A stretch of DNA of 13,167 nucleotides. Origin: Flavobacteriaceae bacterium. Lineage in GTDB: Bacteria > Bacteroidota > Bacteroidia > Flavobacteriales > Flavobacteriaceae. This document shows positions 1-6,460 of this stretch, piece after piece. The notes under the pieces are model-generated. The model made no database searches, was not told the DNA's origin, and worked only from the letters and a program-made list of their open reading frames with translations. Position numbers and translations under genes: made by a program. The DNA lies in NCBI GenBank assembly GCA_023141985.1, contig JAGLKH010000191.1, positions 1-13,167 of the forward strand. Direction: 5' to 3'. Position 1 is the stretch's first letter; each line of letters opens with the position of its first letter.

Positions 1-284
1 TCTGCATTACCATAAGTGGTACCCATTATATTTTCAATTTTTTCTATAGCTGCTTCAACTTCGTCTTTAATCATATCTATTACAGCATCCTGGCCAAGAA
101 GGTTGTATTCTTCGCAAACTTCTGTTGTAATTGTAAACCCAGGAGGAACAGGTATTCCTATAGCACTCATTTCTGCTAAATTAGCCCCTTTACCTCCTAA
201 AAGGCTTTTCATTTTGCTATTTCCGTCTGCAGTTTTATTTCCGAATTTGTATACTCTTGTTTTCACTTCTTGTAAAGTCTCCAT
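1..284 (-). CDS. ppdK: Pyruvate, phosphate dikinase, N-terminal part (runs off the window)
   Basis: Translating the minus strand from the ATG at 284 gives 94 codons that stay open to the window edge. The protein reads KFGNKTADGNSKMKSLLGGK (residues 13-32), then GANLAEM and a PPGFTITTEVC stretch (47-57). This is the classic start of pyruvate phosphate dikinase, whose N-terminal ATP-grasp domain begins with the GGKGANLAEM motif. The enzyme interconverts pyruvate, ATP and phosphate with PEP, AMP and pyrophosphate in the cytoplasm, and PEP is the co-substrate of KdsA further along the window. The related PEP synthase was considered, but the KFG.KTADG start fits the dikinase better. Only about a tenth of the protein is visible, so the His-phosphorylation and PEP-binding domains cannot be checked. 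It is transcribed divergently from the S9 peptidase gene. Confidence 0.9.
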   Translation of the reverse strand, partial: METLQEVKTRVYKFGNKTADGNSKMKSLLGGKGANLAEMSAIGIPVPPGFTITTEVCEEYNLLGQDAVIDMIKDEVEAAIEKIENIMGTTYGNA

Positions 285-308
285 GTGTAAAATTTTTAAA
301 TACAAGTA

Positions 309-316
309 CAAATTTA
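309..316 (-). promoter_or_regulatory. Possible Bacteroidetes -7 element for ppdK
   Basis: Read on the minus strand this is TAAATTTG, an exact match to the Bacteroidetes TAnnTTTG -7 consensus, about 25 bases before the ppdK ATG. No TTG at the usual -33 spacing is visible, so the call rests on one half of the promoter only. Confidence 0.3.
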
Positions 317-514
317 CATATTGGTGATTAGCTATTTTATGACTTATATCATTGAATCTAAGTAATAATTTTTAAATAGTTTAATTCTTAGCCATTTAAA
401 ATCTGGGTGACTTGACTATATGGCATGACTTGAGAATAACTTCATTTTTAATCAAAAATTTAACAAAAAAGTATGCGCATTATAGCTTATATTTAAGCCT
501 CAAAACCATCACTT

Positions 515-3328
515 ATGAAAACCCTATTTACATCAATTTGTTTATTATTCGTTTTAACTTCATTTTCCCAGAAAAAAATATTAGATCATAAAGATTTCGA
601 TATTTGGAATACTATAAAAAACAGGACCATTTCTCCTGATGGTAATTTTATCATGTATTCTTTGGAAAAAGGGGAACGTGATAATCACCTTAAAATTAAA
701 GACGCAAAGTCGAATATGGTTTTTGAACATGAAAGAAGCGAAAAGGGAAAATTCACTTACGATTCCAAATTTGCGTTATTTTCTATTAAAGCATGGACGG
801 ACAGCATTACTGAAATGAAGCGCCGAAAAGTTAAAAAGGACAAAATGCCTAAAGACACTTTAGGCATTTACAATCTTGATGTGCATAGCTTAACGAAAAT
901 TGCAAATGTTAAGTCATACAAGTTACCGGAAAAGTGGTATGGTTATGTAGCTTATTATTTAGAAGATATAAAAGTCGAAAAGAAAAAGGATAGTGTAAAT
1001 GATAAGGATTTAGAAAAAGATAAAAAGGAAAAGAAGAAGAAAACTAAAAAAGTGGGGAAGGACAATGGCTACCATTTAGTGTTAAGAGATTTAGTTACAC
1101 ATGCACAAGACACATTTAAATATGTGAAGAATTTTACCTTCGCAAAAAAAGGAAAACGATTGGCTTTTACAACGACAGGACAAGATTCTATAACGAAAGC
1201 CGGTGTTTATGTGCTTAATTTAGAAAGTAATGATCTTAGGCATATTTACGGCTCAGAAAAAGCAAAATACTATCAGCTAAACTTCAGTGAAACCGGAAAA
1301 TATTTAGGGTTTGTGGTAGATGCTGATACTACAAAAGTACAAATTAGACCTCACCAATTATATTTATGGAATGAAGGTAATATTTCCGCAGAAAAAATAG
1401 TTGATGCAACATCTGCTCCAGTAGGATATAAAGTATCTTCTAACGGAAGCCTAAGTTTTTCAAAAGATGAAACAAAAATGTATTTTGGGTTGGCGAAGCC
1501 TCCAATTGTAAGAGATACCACTTTAGTTGACGAAGAAATTGTGAAGGTTGAAGTCTGGACTTACGATGAACCATTATTATATACTGTTCAAGAACTTGAA
1601 TTAAAAAACGACAAGAAGAAATCTTATCAAACAGTTATTCATCTTAATCAAAATAATAAATTAGTACAACTTGCAACAACTAATTATCCTAATGTTCAAA
1701 TTGGAAATGAGGGAAATGCTTCTTTTGCTTTAGCAAGAAATCCAAAACCATATCAATTAGAAAGTCAATGGACAGGAAACAGAGCTAACGATTATGCTAT
1801 TGTAAATTCTAATACAGGAGAAATCAAAAAAGTCCTGACAAAACTTTCTTCCTTTGTTCGTTTGAGCCCTAAAGGGAAATACGCATATGGATATAATCCT
1901 GTGGATAGTACTTGGTTTTCATATAACATTACTTCAGGAAAACGAATAGAATTAACCAAAGGAAAAGTTTTCTATAACGAATTGAACGACTCTCCAAGAC
2001 ATCCGGGTTCATATGGAGCAGCAGGATGGACAAATAATGATGAATCCATTTTAATTTATGATAGATATGACATTTGGAAATTTAATCCTAACGATGGCTC
2101 TAATAAGAGATTAACAAAAGGTAGGGAGGATAAAATAACCTATAGATATGTAAAACTCGATAATGAAAAACGTTTTGTAGATAATAATGAAAAATGGTTA
2201 TTGACTACTTTTAACGAGACCAATAAACATTCCGGCTATTTTGAGTATAATCCAGGATCTTATAAAGGCAAACAATTATTATCCGGGCCATATAATTATT
2301 CTACACCAATTAAAGCAGAACATGACAAGCATGTTATTTTTACAAGACAATCGTTTGAAGAATTTCCAAATATTAGTTATTCCGATTTAAGCTTTAAAAA
2401 GCAAATTGTTATTAGTGATGCAAATCCACAACAAAGTCAGTATAATTGGGGAACTTCAGAGCTTGTAAATTGGACATCTTTAGATGGAAAAGAGCTTACA
2501 GGAATGCTTATTAAACCTGAGAATTTCGATCCTGATAAAAAGTATCCAATGATTGTGAATTTCTATGAGAAAAGTTCCAATGGGCTTTTTAACCATAGAA
2601 AGCCCTCAGCTGGACGATCAACTATTAATTACAGTTTTTACACAAGTCGTGGTTATGTTATTTTCAATCCAGATGTATATTACAAAATTGGATATCCTGG
2701 AGAAAGTGCTTATAATTGTGTGATTCCAGGAGTAACATCTTTAATTGAAAAAGGATTTATAGATAAAGATAATATTGGTGTCCAGGGTCATAGTTGGGGA
2801 GGATATCAAATCGCATATTTAGTAACTAAGACTAATATATTCAAAGCAGCAGAATCCGGCGCTCCTGTTCCAAATATGATAAGCGCTTATGGAGGCATAA
2901 GATGGTGGTCAGGATTAAGTCGCCAGTTTCAATACGAACATACACAAAGCAGGATAGGAGGTACTCCTTGGGAATATCCTGCTCGTTATATAGAAAACTC
3001 ACCAATTTTCTTTATCGATAAGATTAATACACCGCTGCTAATTATGCATAACGATGCTGATGGCCATGTACCATGGTATCAAGGGATAGAATTCTTCGTA
3101 AGCTTAAGAAGACTTGGAAAACCGTCTTGGTTTTTGAATTATAATGATGAACCACACTGGCCACTAAAGCTTCAAAACCGTAAGGATTTTAATATTAGAA
3201 TGGCACAGTTTTTTGATCATTATTTAAAAGGTGATCCTAAACCTGTCTGGATGGATCGTGGAGTTCCTGCTATAGAAAAAGGTATTAATCAAGGTTTAGA
3301 GTTGATGGATTCTGAAGATGAAAATTAA
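515..3328 (+). CDS. Secreted prolyl-oligopeptidase family (S9) serine peptidase
   Basis: A 937-residue protein with a signal peptide (residues 1-19, ending TSFSQ, a common Flavobacteriia cleavage context), so probably periplasmic or exported. Residues of about 30-650 are beta-propeller-like, with repeated YxLxLxN and SPxG strands. From about 658 (LTGMLIKPENFDPDKKYPMI) comes an alpha/beta-hydrolase domain. The catalytic triad can be placed: Ser760 in GHSWGGYQ, Asp849 in HNDADGHVPW and His881 in DEPHWPLK. This is the S9 (DPP4 / acylaminoacyl peptidase) arrangement, and such enzymes cut short peptides, often after Pro or Ala. It is longer than typical DPP4-like proteins (about 700-760 residues). 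Part of the extra length is a strongly charged Lys-rich stretch at about 152-185. The substrate cannot be inferred. The gene stands alone, with a strong hairpin about 94 bases after the stop. Confidence 0.9.
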   Translation: MKTLFTSICLLFVLTSFSQKKILDHKDFDIWNTIKNRTISPDGNFIMYSLEKGERDNHLKIKDAKSNMVFEHERSEKGKFTYDSKFALFSIKAWTDSITEMKRRKVKKDKMPKDTLGIYNLDVHSLTKIANVKSYKLPEKWYGYVAYYLEDIKVEKKKDSVNDKDLEKDKKEKKKKTKKVGKDNGYHLVLRDLVTHAQDTFKYVKNFTFAKKGKRLAFTTTGQDSITKAGVYVLNLESNDLRHIYGSEKAKYYQLNFSETGKYLGFVVDADTTKVQIRPHQLYLWNEGNISAEKIVDATSAPVGYKVSSNGSLSFSKDETKMYFGLAKPPIVRDTTLVDEEIVKVEVWTYDEPLLYTVQELELKNDKKKSYQTVIHLNQNNKLVQLATTNYPNVQIGNEGNASFALARNPKPYQLESQWTGNRANDYAIVNSNTGEIKKVLTKLSSFVRLSPKGKYAYGYNPVDSTWFSYNITSGKRIELTKGKVFYNELNDSPRHPGSYGAAGWTNNDESILIYDRYDIWKFNPNDGSNKRLTKGREDKITYRYVKLDNEKRFVDNNEKWLLTTFNETNKHSGYFEYNPGSYKGKQLLSGPYNYSTPIKAEHDKHVIFTRQSFEEFPNISYSDLSFKKQIVISDANPQQSQYNWGTSELVNWTSLDGKELTGMLIKPENFDPDKKYPMIVNFYEKSSNGLFNHRKPSAGRSTINYSFYTSRGYVIFNPDVYYKIGYPGESAYNCVIPGVTSLIEKGFIDKDNIGVQGHSWGGYQIAYLVTKTNIFKAAESGAPVPNMISAYGGIRWWSGLSRQFQYEHTQSRIGGTPWEYPARYIENSPIFFIDKINTPLLIMHNDADGHVPWYQGIEFFVSLRRLGKPSWFLNYNDEPHWPLKLQNRKDFNIRMAQFFDHYLKGDPKPVWMDRGVPAIEKGINQGLELMDSEDEN

Positions 3329-3421
3329 TGGTACTGTTAAACGGCAACAAGTCTCAAAGACTGGTGTAAATTTTATGACTTATATTATTTAATTAACCAA
3401 TAATAAGACTTTATCAAAATA

Positions 3422-3456
3422 AAAAGGCTGAATTTTAGTTTAAAATTCAGCCTTTT
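3422..3456. terminator. Strong bidirectional hairpin terminator
   Basis: A perfect 15-bp inverted repeat (AAAAGGCTGAATTTT at 3422-3436, AAAATTCAGCCTTTT at 3442-3456) surrounds a 5-base loop. The A/T ends give a T-run on either strand. It lies between the S9 peptidase gene (plus) and the three small minus-strand ORFs that end at 3475, so it can serve as the shared terminator of both converging units. Confidence 0.85.
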
Positions 3457-3474
3457 ATAATTCTACAGCAATTC

Positions 3475-3609
3475 TTAATTTGCAAATCGCATATTTCCTG
3501 TAAGCATAATTTCTTCATAATTTTTAAAGTTGATTCTATCGTAATTAATCTTGATTAGTTTTTGTGTAATCCTGGATAATCTTTGCTTATTGTGGCTAAA
3601 AGTTCTCAT
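3475..3609 (-). CDS. Small ORF of 44 codons, third in a tandem set of microprotein genes
   Basis: An ATG at 3609 opens 44 codons ending in TAA at 3475. The protein starts MRTFSHNKQRLSRITQ, is basic in its first half, and ends TGNMRFAN. Its N-terminal QRLSRIT resembles QRLSTTN in the neighbour ORF at 3660-3746, so it may be a diverged and C-terminally extended member of the same family. This relation is weaker than that between the other two. The AATTAGA element present before both neighbours is also here (3613-3619, 3 bases from the ATG). The start is 137 bases from the next start, close to the 133-base interval between the other two. It has no signal peptide or transmembrane segment. I do not recognise a family. 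The terminator hairpin begins 18 bases past the stop. Confidence 0.5.
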   Translation of the reverse strand: MRTFSHNKQRLSRITQKLIKINYDRINFKNYEEIMLTGNMRFAN

Positions 3610-3659
3610 GTCTCTAATTATTAATTGTTAATAATTTATTGTTTTAGTTTTTCTACGGC

Positions 3660-3746
3660 TTAACTATAACGTCTTTTATCATTCCAAACACGTGCATTAG
3701 TTGTGCTTAATCTCTGTGGAATTCTAACTTTGTTTTTATCTCTCAT
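3660..3746 (-). CDS. 28-residue basic microprotein, copy 2 of a tandem pair
   Basis: The ORF runs from ATG (3746) to TAA (3660). The protein begins MRDKNKVRIPQRLSTTNA and ends RVWNDKRRYS. It has nine Lys/Arg and two Asp, so it is strongly cationic, with no hydrophobic segment. It matches the ORF at 3793-3879 at 18 of 28 residues without gaps. Four of the 18 matching codons differ only at the third base, and several replacements are conservative (K/R, K/Q, N/S twice). That pattern favours a translated, selected peptide over a chance ORF. AATTAGA lies at 3751-3757, 4 bases before the ATG. No known family is recognised. Nucleic-acid binding or a ribosome-associated role would suit the charge, but this is speculation. 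Confidence 0.6.
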   Translation of the reverse strand: MRDKNKVRIPQRLSTTNARVWNDKRRYS

Positions 3747-3792
3747 GATTTCTAATTTAATTGGTTAATTATTTGTTTAATTTTTATACAGC

Positions 3793-3879
3793 TCAATTGT
3801 AACGTCTTTTTGTATTCCAAACAATGGCTTTTGTTGTGTTTAATCTTTTTGGAATTCTTACTGTGTTTAATGTTTTCAT
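3793..3879 (-). CDS. 28-residue basic microprotein, copy 1 of a tandem pair
   Basis: The ORF runs from ATG (3879) to TGA (3793). The protein begins MKTLNTVRIPKRLNTTKA and ends IVWNTKRRYN. It has eight Lys/Arg and no acidic residue. With the copy at 3660-3746 it shares the pattern VRIPxRLxTTxAxVWNxKRRY. The similarity continues into the DNA after the stop (GAGCTGTATAAAAATTAAAC against AAGCCGTAGAAAAACTAAAA), so the duplicated unit was gene plus spacer, about 133 bp. AATTAGA lies at 3884-3890, 4 bases before the ATG. It is the first gene of the set, so any promoter should lie in 3890-4000, where I find only a weak ATACTTTG. The function is unknown. Confidence 0.6.
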   Translation of the reverse strand: MKTLNTVRIPKRLNTTKAIVWNTKRRYN

Positions 3880-4023
3880 TAGTTCTAATTTTTATTTTGA
3901 TTGTTGTTATTTATTATATAGACGACTATAAAATTAATTTGTTACAGTACTATGTATAACAAAGTATTATATTTAACATTTTTTAACATTTAGTCTTAGT
4001 AAGTAGAGGAGAGGTTATGGTTA

Positions 4024-4467
4024 TTGTTAACCATCAGCCCAATTAGGTATACTATTTCTACACTGCAAAGGGTTTTACACAAAGTTGATAAAAACGTCAT
4101 AGTTATCGTACAGCCATTAGATGTTCCACTATTAAATAAAATAGATTTAACATCAATTATTAATAAAAATAATACTATAGTTATTCCTAAATGTGATGAA
4201 AAAAATGGACATCCGGTAAAGTTGAAATCTGAATTTTGGACAATACTTTTATCTGTAGATCTATCATCTAAAGAAGCTCGTTTAGACTTACTAATTAAGA
4301 AATTTAATACCTCAAGTATTACTTATATTAAAGTTTTAGATATCTCTGTATATCAAAATATTAACACAGTAAATGATTGGAAAATATATTTAGAAACTTC
4401 GATATATTTTTATTTATTTTTTTTATTCATTCTTCTACCTTTGCCCATTCCCATTCTCATTCCTTGA
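4024..4467 (+). pseudogene. Remnant of a MobA-like nucleotidyltransferase (C-terminal half only)
   Basis: The open frame starts after a TAA at 4000-4002. The first usable start in frame is a TTG at 4024. The translation has landmarks of the C-terminal half of MobA-like / MocA-type NTP transferases: QPLDVPLL (residues 30-37, the metal-binding Asp motif), IPKCDEKNGHPV (54-65, with the family GHP), ARLDLLI (85-91) and VYQNINTVNDW (109-119). The N-terminal LAAGxSxRMGxxK nucleotide-binding loop and about 90 residues are absent, and the DNA just upstream is AT-rich with no coding signal. After about residue 121 the frame continues into a hydrophobic tail that overlaps the 3' end of the converging cytochrome gene by 58 bases, so the native stop is probably lost too. 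The absence of internal stops suggests a fairly recent truncation. Expression as a short protein cannot be excluded. Confidence 0.6.
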
Positions 4468-4967
4468 CCTTGACCATGCATTTCGTTAAAATGAGCTGCA
4501 AACCATTCTGGCTGTTCTACTTCATTTTCATATAAATAGGTTGCAATTTTTTCTAATTCATTTTTCTCTAAAAATAGTTTAGGCATCACTTTAAATTCTC
4601 TCACTGCACCACGCATTAAGGCTTTATCTTCATTTGGATTTAAAGCCCAATCTATTACAGCATCAACAAATTCTTCCTTGTTGTTATACTGCATACTATA
4701 ACGTCTTTTAACAGCTGCAAAAGGAGGTGCTATTATGCTGTCATGAGATTTTGCATTTGGATTATGACATACATAACAGTTATTTTTCATTAACGTATAG
4801 CCTTCATTATGTGTATCTGTTAAAACTACTTTTTGGGTTAAATTTCCAATGTCTTTTGTTTCTGTAATTTCTTTTGATTGATTACAGGCGACTAAAAAAA
4901 TTCCAATGCTTGTTACAAAGATTAATTTTTTAATCTGCTTGGTTATTATACTAATTGCATTGTTCAT
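4410..4967 (-). CDS. c-type cytochrome lipoprotein with Met/Gly/His-rich tail
   Basis: A 185-residue protein. Its N-terminal hydrophobic segment ends in the lipobox LVAC (Cys28), so it is probably a lipid-anchored exported protein. One haem c site is present: CYVCH at 64-68. Met128 in FKVMPK is the likely distal ligand, the usual class I pattern. The mono-haem domain spans about 52-150. The C-terminal tail from 163 (MHGQGQGMRMGMGKGRRM) is full of Met, Gly and basic residues, which is unusual for this family and might bind copper or another soft metal. The start codon lies inside the end of the upstream DUF2202 gene (17-base overlap, different frame), which implies one transcript and coupled translation. 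A role in electron transfer is supported. The partner is unknown. Confidence 0.85.
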   Translation of the reverse strand: MNNAISIITKQIKKLIFVTSIGIFLVACNQSKEITETKDIGNLTQKVVLTDTHNEGYTLMKNNCYVCHNPNAKSHDSIIAPPFAAVKRRYSMQYNNKEEFVDAVIDWALNPNEDKALMRGAVREFKVMPKLFLEKNELEKIATYLYENEVEQPEWFAAHFNEMHGQGQGMRMGMGKGRRMNKKNK

Positions 4968-5574
4968 GAGTATTATTTATTATTTGGTTGAATTCATCTT
5001 GAGTTAAAAATTGGGGTTCATAAGTAGCTCCATTGCTTTCAATTGATGAAATAAAACTTCTCAAGTGATTCCGAGAGCCACATTGTAAACTATTAAAAAC
5101 AGCTATTATTTCCAGATTTGTAGTTGCAGTAAGATAATGTTCTAAATCCACTATATCTAAATCTTCTATCGTAGCGCCAATTTGTAGTGCATTATCTTGA
5201 CTAATCCTACCATTAGTTACAAACATATTGTAATAATTTTGTAAATCTTGATTTTCAAATTCACCTTCAGGCAAAATTATATATTCTACATAATTTAGAT
5301 TTAATAAATTGCTTATAGCATTCATGTGAGTTTGCTCACTATTTTTAATATTTGAAAATACACTAATGCTCCATAGATTATCCAAATATCTATACGTATC
5401 TCTTGCTAATTTTTCCTCTTCGAGCATAAACAACAATGCATCTTTATCTAATTGTGTAAGATCTGTATAATTAGGAGTTATTTCGGTATCATCATTGCTA
5501 CATGCAGTAAAAAATGTAAATAGTGAAAATCCAAAAATCAATATAAATCCATAGATTCTGTTTCTTCTTTTCAT
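4951..5574 (-). CDS. DUF2202 (ferritin-like) lipoprotein
   Basis: A 207-residue protein with lipobox FTAC (Cys25), so it is exported and lipid-anchored. The rest fits the DUF2202 family, a predicted ferritin-like four-helix bundle. It has MLEEEKLARDTY (50-61), the SEQTHMNAI segment (79-87), the helix around IGATIEDLDIVDLE (132-145) and GSRNHLRSF (166-174). The likely di-metal ligands are Glu52-54, Glu80, His83, Glu137 and His170. The family's function is not established. A ferritin-like site suggests metal binding, oxidation or peroxide handling. It overlaps the cytochrome c gene downstream, so the two may form a periplasmic redox or metal pair. An imperfect palindrome about 50 bases upstream may be an operator. 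Confidence 0.85.
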   Translation of the reverse strand: MKRRNRIYGFILIFGFSLFTFFTACSNDDTEITPNYTDLTQLDKDALLFMLEEEKLARDTYRYLDNLWSISVFSNIKNSEQTHMNAISNLLNLNYVEYIILPEGEFENQDLQNYYNMFVTNGRISQDNALQIGATIEDLDIVDLEHYLTATTNLEIIAVFNSLQCGSRNHLRSFISSIESNGATYEPQFLTQDEFNQIINNTHEQCN

Positions 5575-5623
5575 AATCTTATTTTTTCTTTTCTCTTACA
5601 AAGATCGTGAAAATTGCAGATAT

Positions 5624-5639
5624 ACTAAGTCACTTTAGT
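5624..5639. promoter_or_regulatory. Imperfect palindrome upstream of the DUF2202-cytochrome unit
   Basis: ACTAAGTCACTTTAGT is a near-perfect inverted repeat (ACTAAGT / ACTTTAGT, one extra base in one arm), 50-65 bases before the ATG at 5574. Its size and position suit a dimeric regulator site. A GATCTTTG, one mismatch from the Bacteroidetes -7 element, lies between it and the gene (minus strand, about 5600-5607). No regulator gene is nearby to support this. Confidence 0.3.
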
Positions 5640-5731
5640 TACATTGAAATAGCTATATTGAAGATATAAATTACAATAAAATTTGAAGTATCTGTTGTAT
5701 TAATATATGTTATATGAAGTCTTTTTTTAAC

Positions 5732-6406
5732 TTATTTCTTTAAAATTTTCGATTGTGGAATTATAGAATTTCTTATATCAATATAATTTGAATAATCTCC
5801 GGTATAAGTTATGCGTTTAGTAATAACTTGATTATAATCTCCAAATAATGAAATAGCAAGCTCACAAATTTCTCTTATAGCATGATTTCCTCCATCATTC
5901 TTTGTAATATAATCACATAAGTTGTGTTTTTTACAATAAGATTTCAACATAAAACCTGAGTCACGATTTACCATAAATCGTAAACCACAAACCTTTGCTA
6001 TGCTTAAATCTAAAATATCATCAAACACAAATAAAACCTGATCATTGGTAAATCCTTTATGTTTCGTTAACCAATCTAATATTTTGATTTTATTTTTACT
6101 TTTTAGAAAAACATCATCAAAATGTTCTCTTTTGGCAAAATAAGTAGCTGTTTCGTTATTTTCTCCTGTGATAATCGCTGTATAAGGTATTGTGTTATTT
6201 TTCAGATAATAAGAAAAGCGTAACATATTAATTCCCATTGAATCGGCTTCAGAAAAAGAACTTTTATTATTCTTCCTTTTGTGGCCACTATGAAAAACAC
6301 CATCCCAATCAAAAATCAATGCTTTTATGTTTTTTAACTTTTCGGCAATAATTTTTTCATCTTCAATGAACTCTCCAATATTTAGAAATTCATTATTTAA
6401 ACTCAT
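5732..6406 (-). CDS. KdsC-like HAD phosphatase (probable 3-deoxy-octulosonate-8-P phosphatase)
   Basis: A 224-residue HAD-superfamily protein. Motif I is IFDWDGVFHSG with nucleophile Asp33 and acid/base Asp35. Motif II is ITGE (Thr80). The Lys-rich KSKNK segment (103-107 region) supplies the motif III lysine. Motif IV is FDDILDL (Asp129, Asp130, Asp133). GGNHAIREI (172-180) matches the KdsC GGxGAxRE helix. KdsC removes phosphate from Kdo-8-P. Two things differ from ordinary KdsC. It is longer (usual length about 170-190), with a 27-residue N-terminal and a C-terminal extension, and the motifs are altered (DWDG rather than DVDG, FDD rather than GDD). It closes the operon 54 bases after the aldolase-CBS gene, so a phosphatase role in the same sugar pathway is likely. 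The exact substrate is uncertain. Confidence 0.75.
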   Translation of the reverse strand: MSLNNEFLNIGEFIEDEKIIAEKLKNIKALIFDWDGVFHSGHKRKNNKSSFSEADSMGINMLRFSYYLKNNTIPYTAIITGENNETATYFAKREHFDDVFLKSKNKIKILDWLTKHKGFTNDQVLFVFDDILDLSIAKVCGLRFMVNRDSGFMLKSYCKKHNLCDYITKNDGGNHAIREICELAISLFGDYNQVITKRITYTGDYSNYIDIRNSIIPQSKILKK

Positions 6407-6460
6407 ATTAATTTTGAATCAAATTTATTTATATTTATTTCCATATTCAAATTTAGAAAC

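Noticed and set aside
16..327. Open frame on the plus strand opposite ppdK
   Set aside because: It is the antisense of a clear pyruvate phosphate dikinase N-terminus and has no family-like sequence of its own.
408..433. TGACTTGA direct repeat (408-415 and 426-433) between ppdK and the S9 gene
   Set aside because: Only 8 bases, two copies 18 apart, with no supporting promoter element at a fixed distance. It could be an activator site, but chance is likely.
3475..3879. Regularly spaced similar units (133 and 137 bases) that might suggest a CRISPR-like or noncoding RNA array
   Set aside because: The similarity spreads over the whole unit and follows codon structure. There are no short exact repeats with unique spacers.
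3475..3879. Type I toxin peptides
   Set aside because: Such toxins are usually hydrophobic and membrane-spanning. These peptides are cationic with no hydrophobic segment, and no antisense RNA promoter is evident.
3955..3980. ATACTTTG on the minus strand as promoter of the microprotein set
   Set aside because: It misses the TA of the TAnnTTTG consensus and has no TTG at proper spacing. Too weak to list as a feature.
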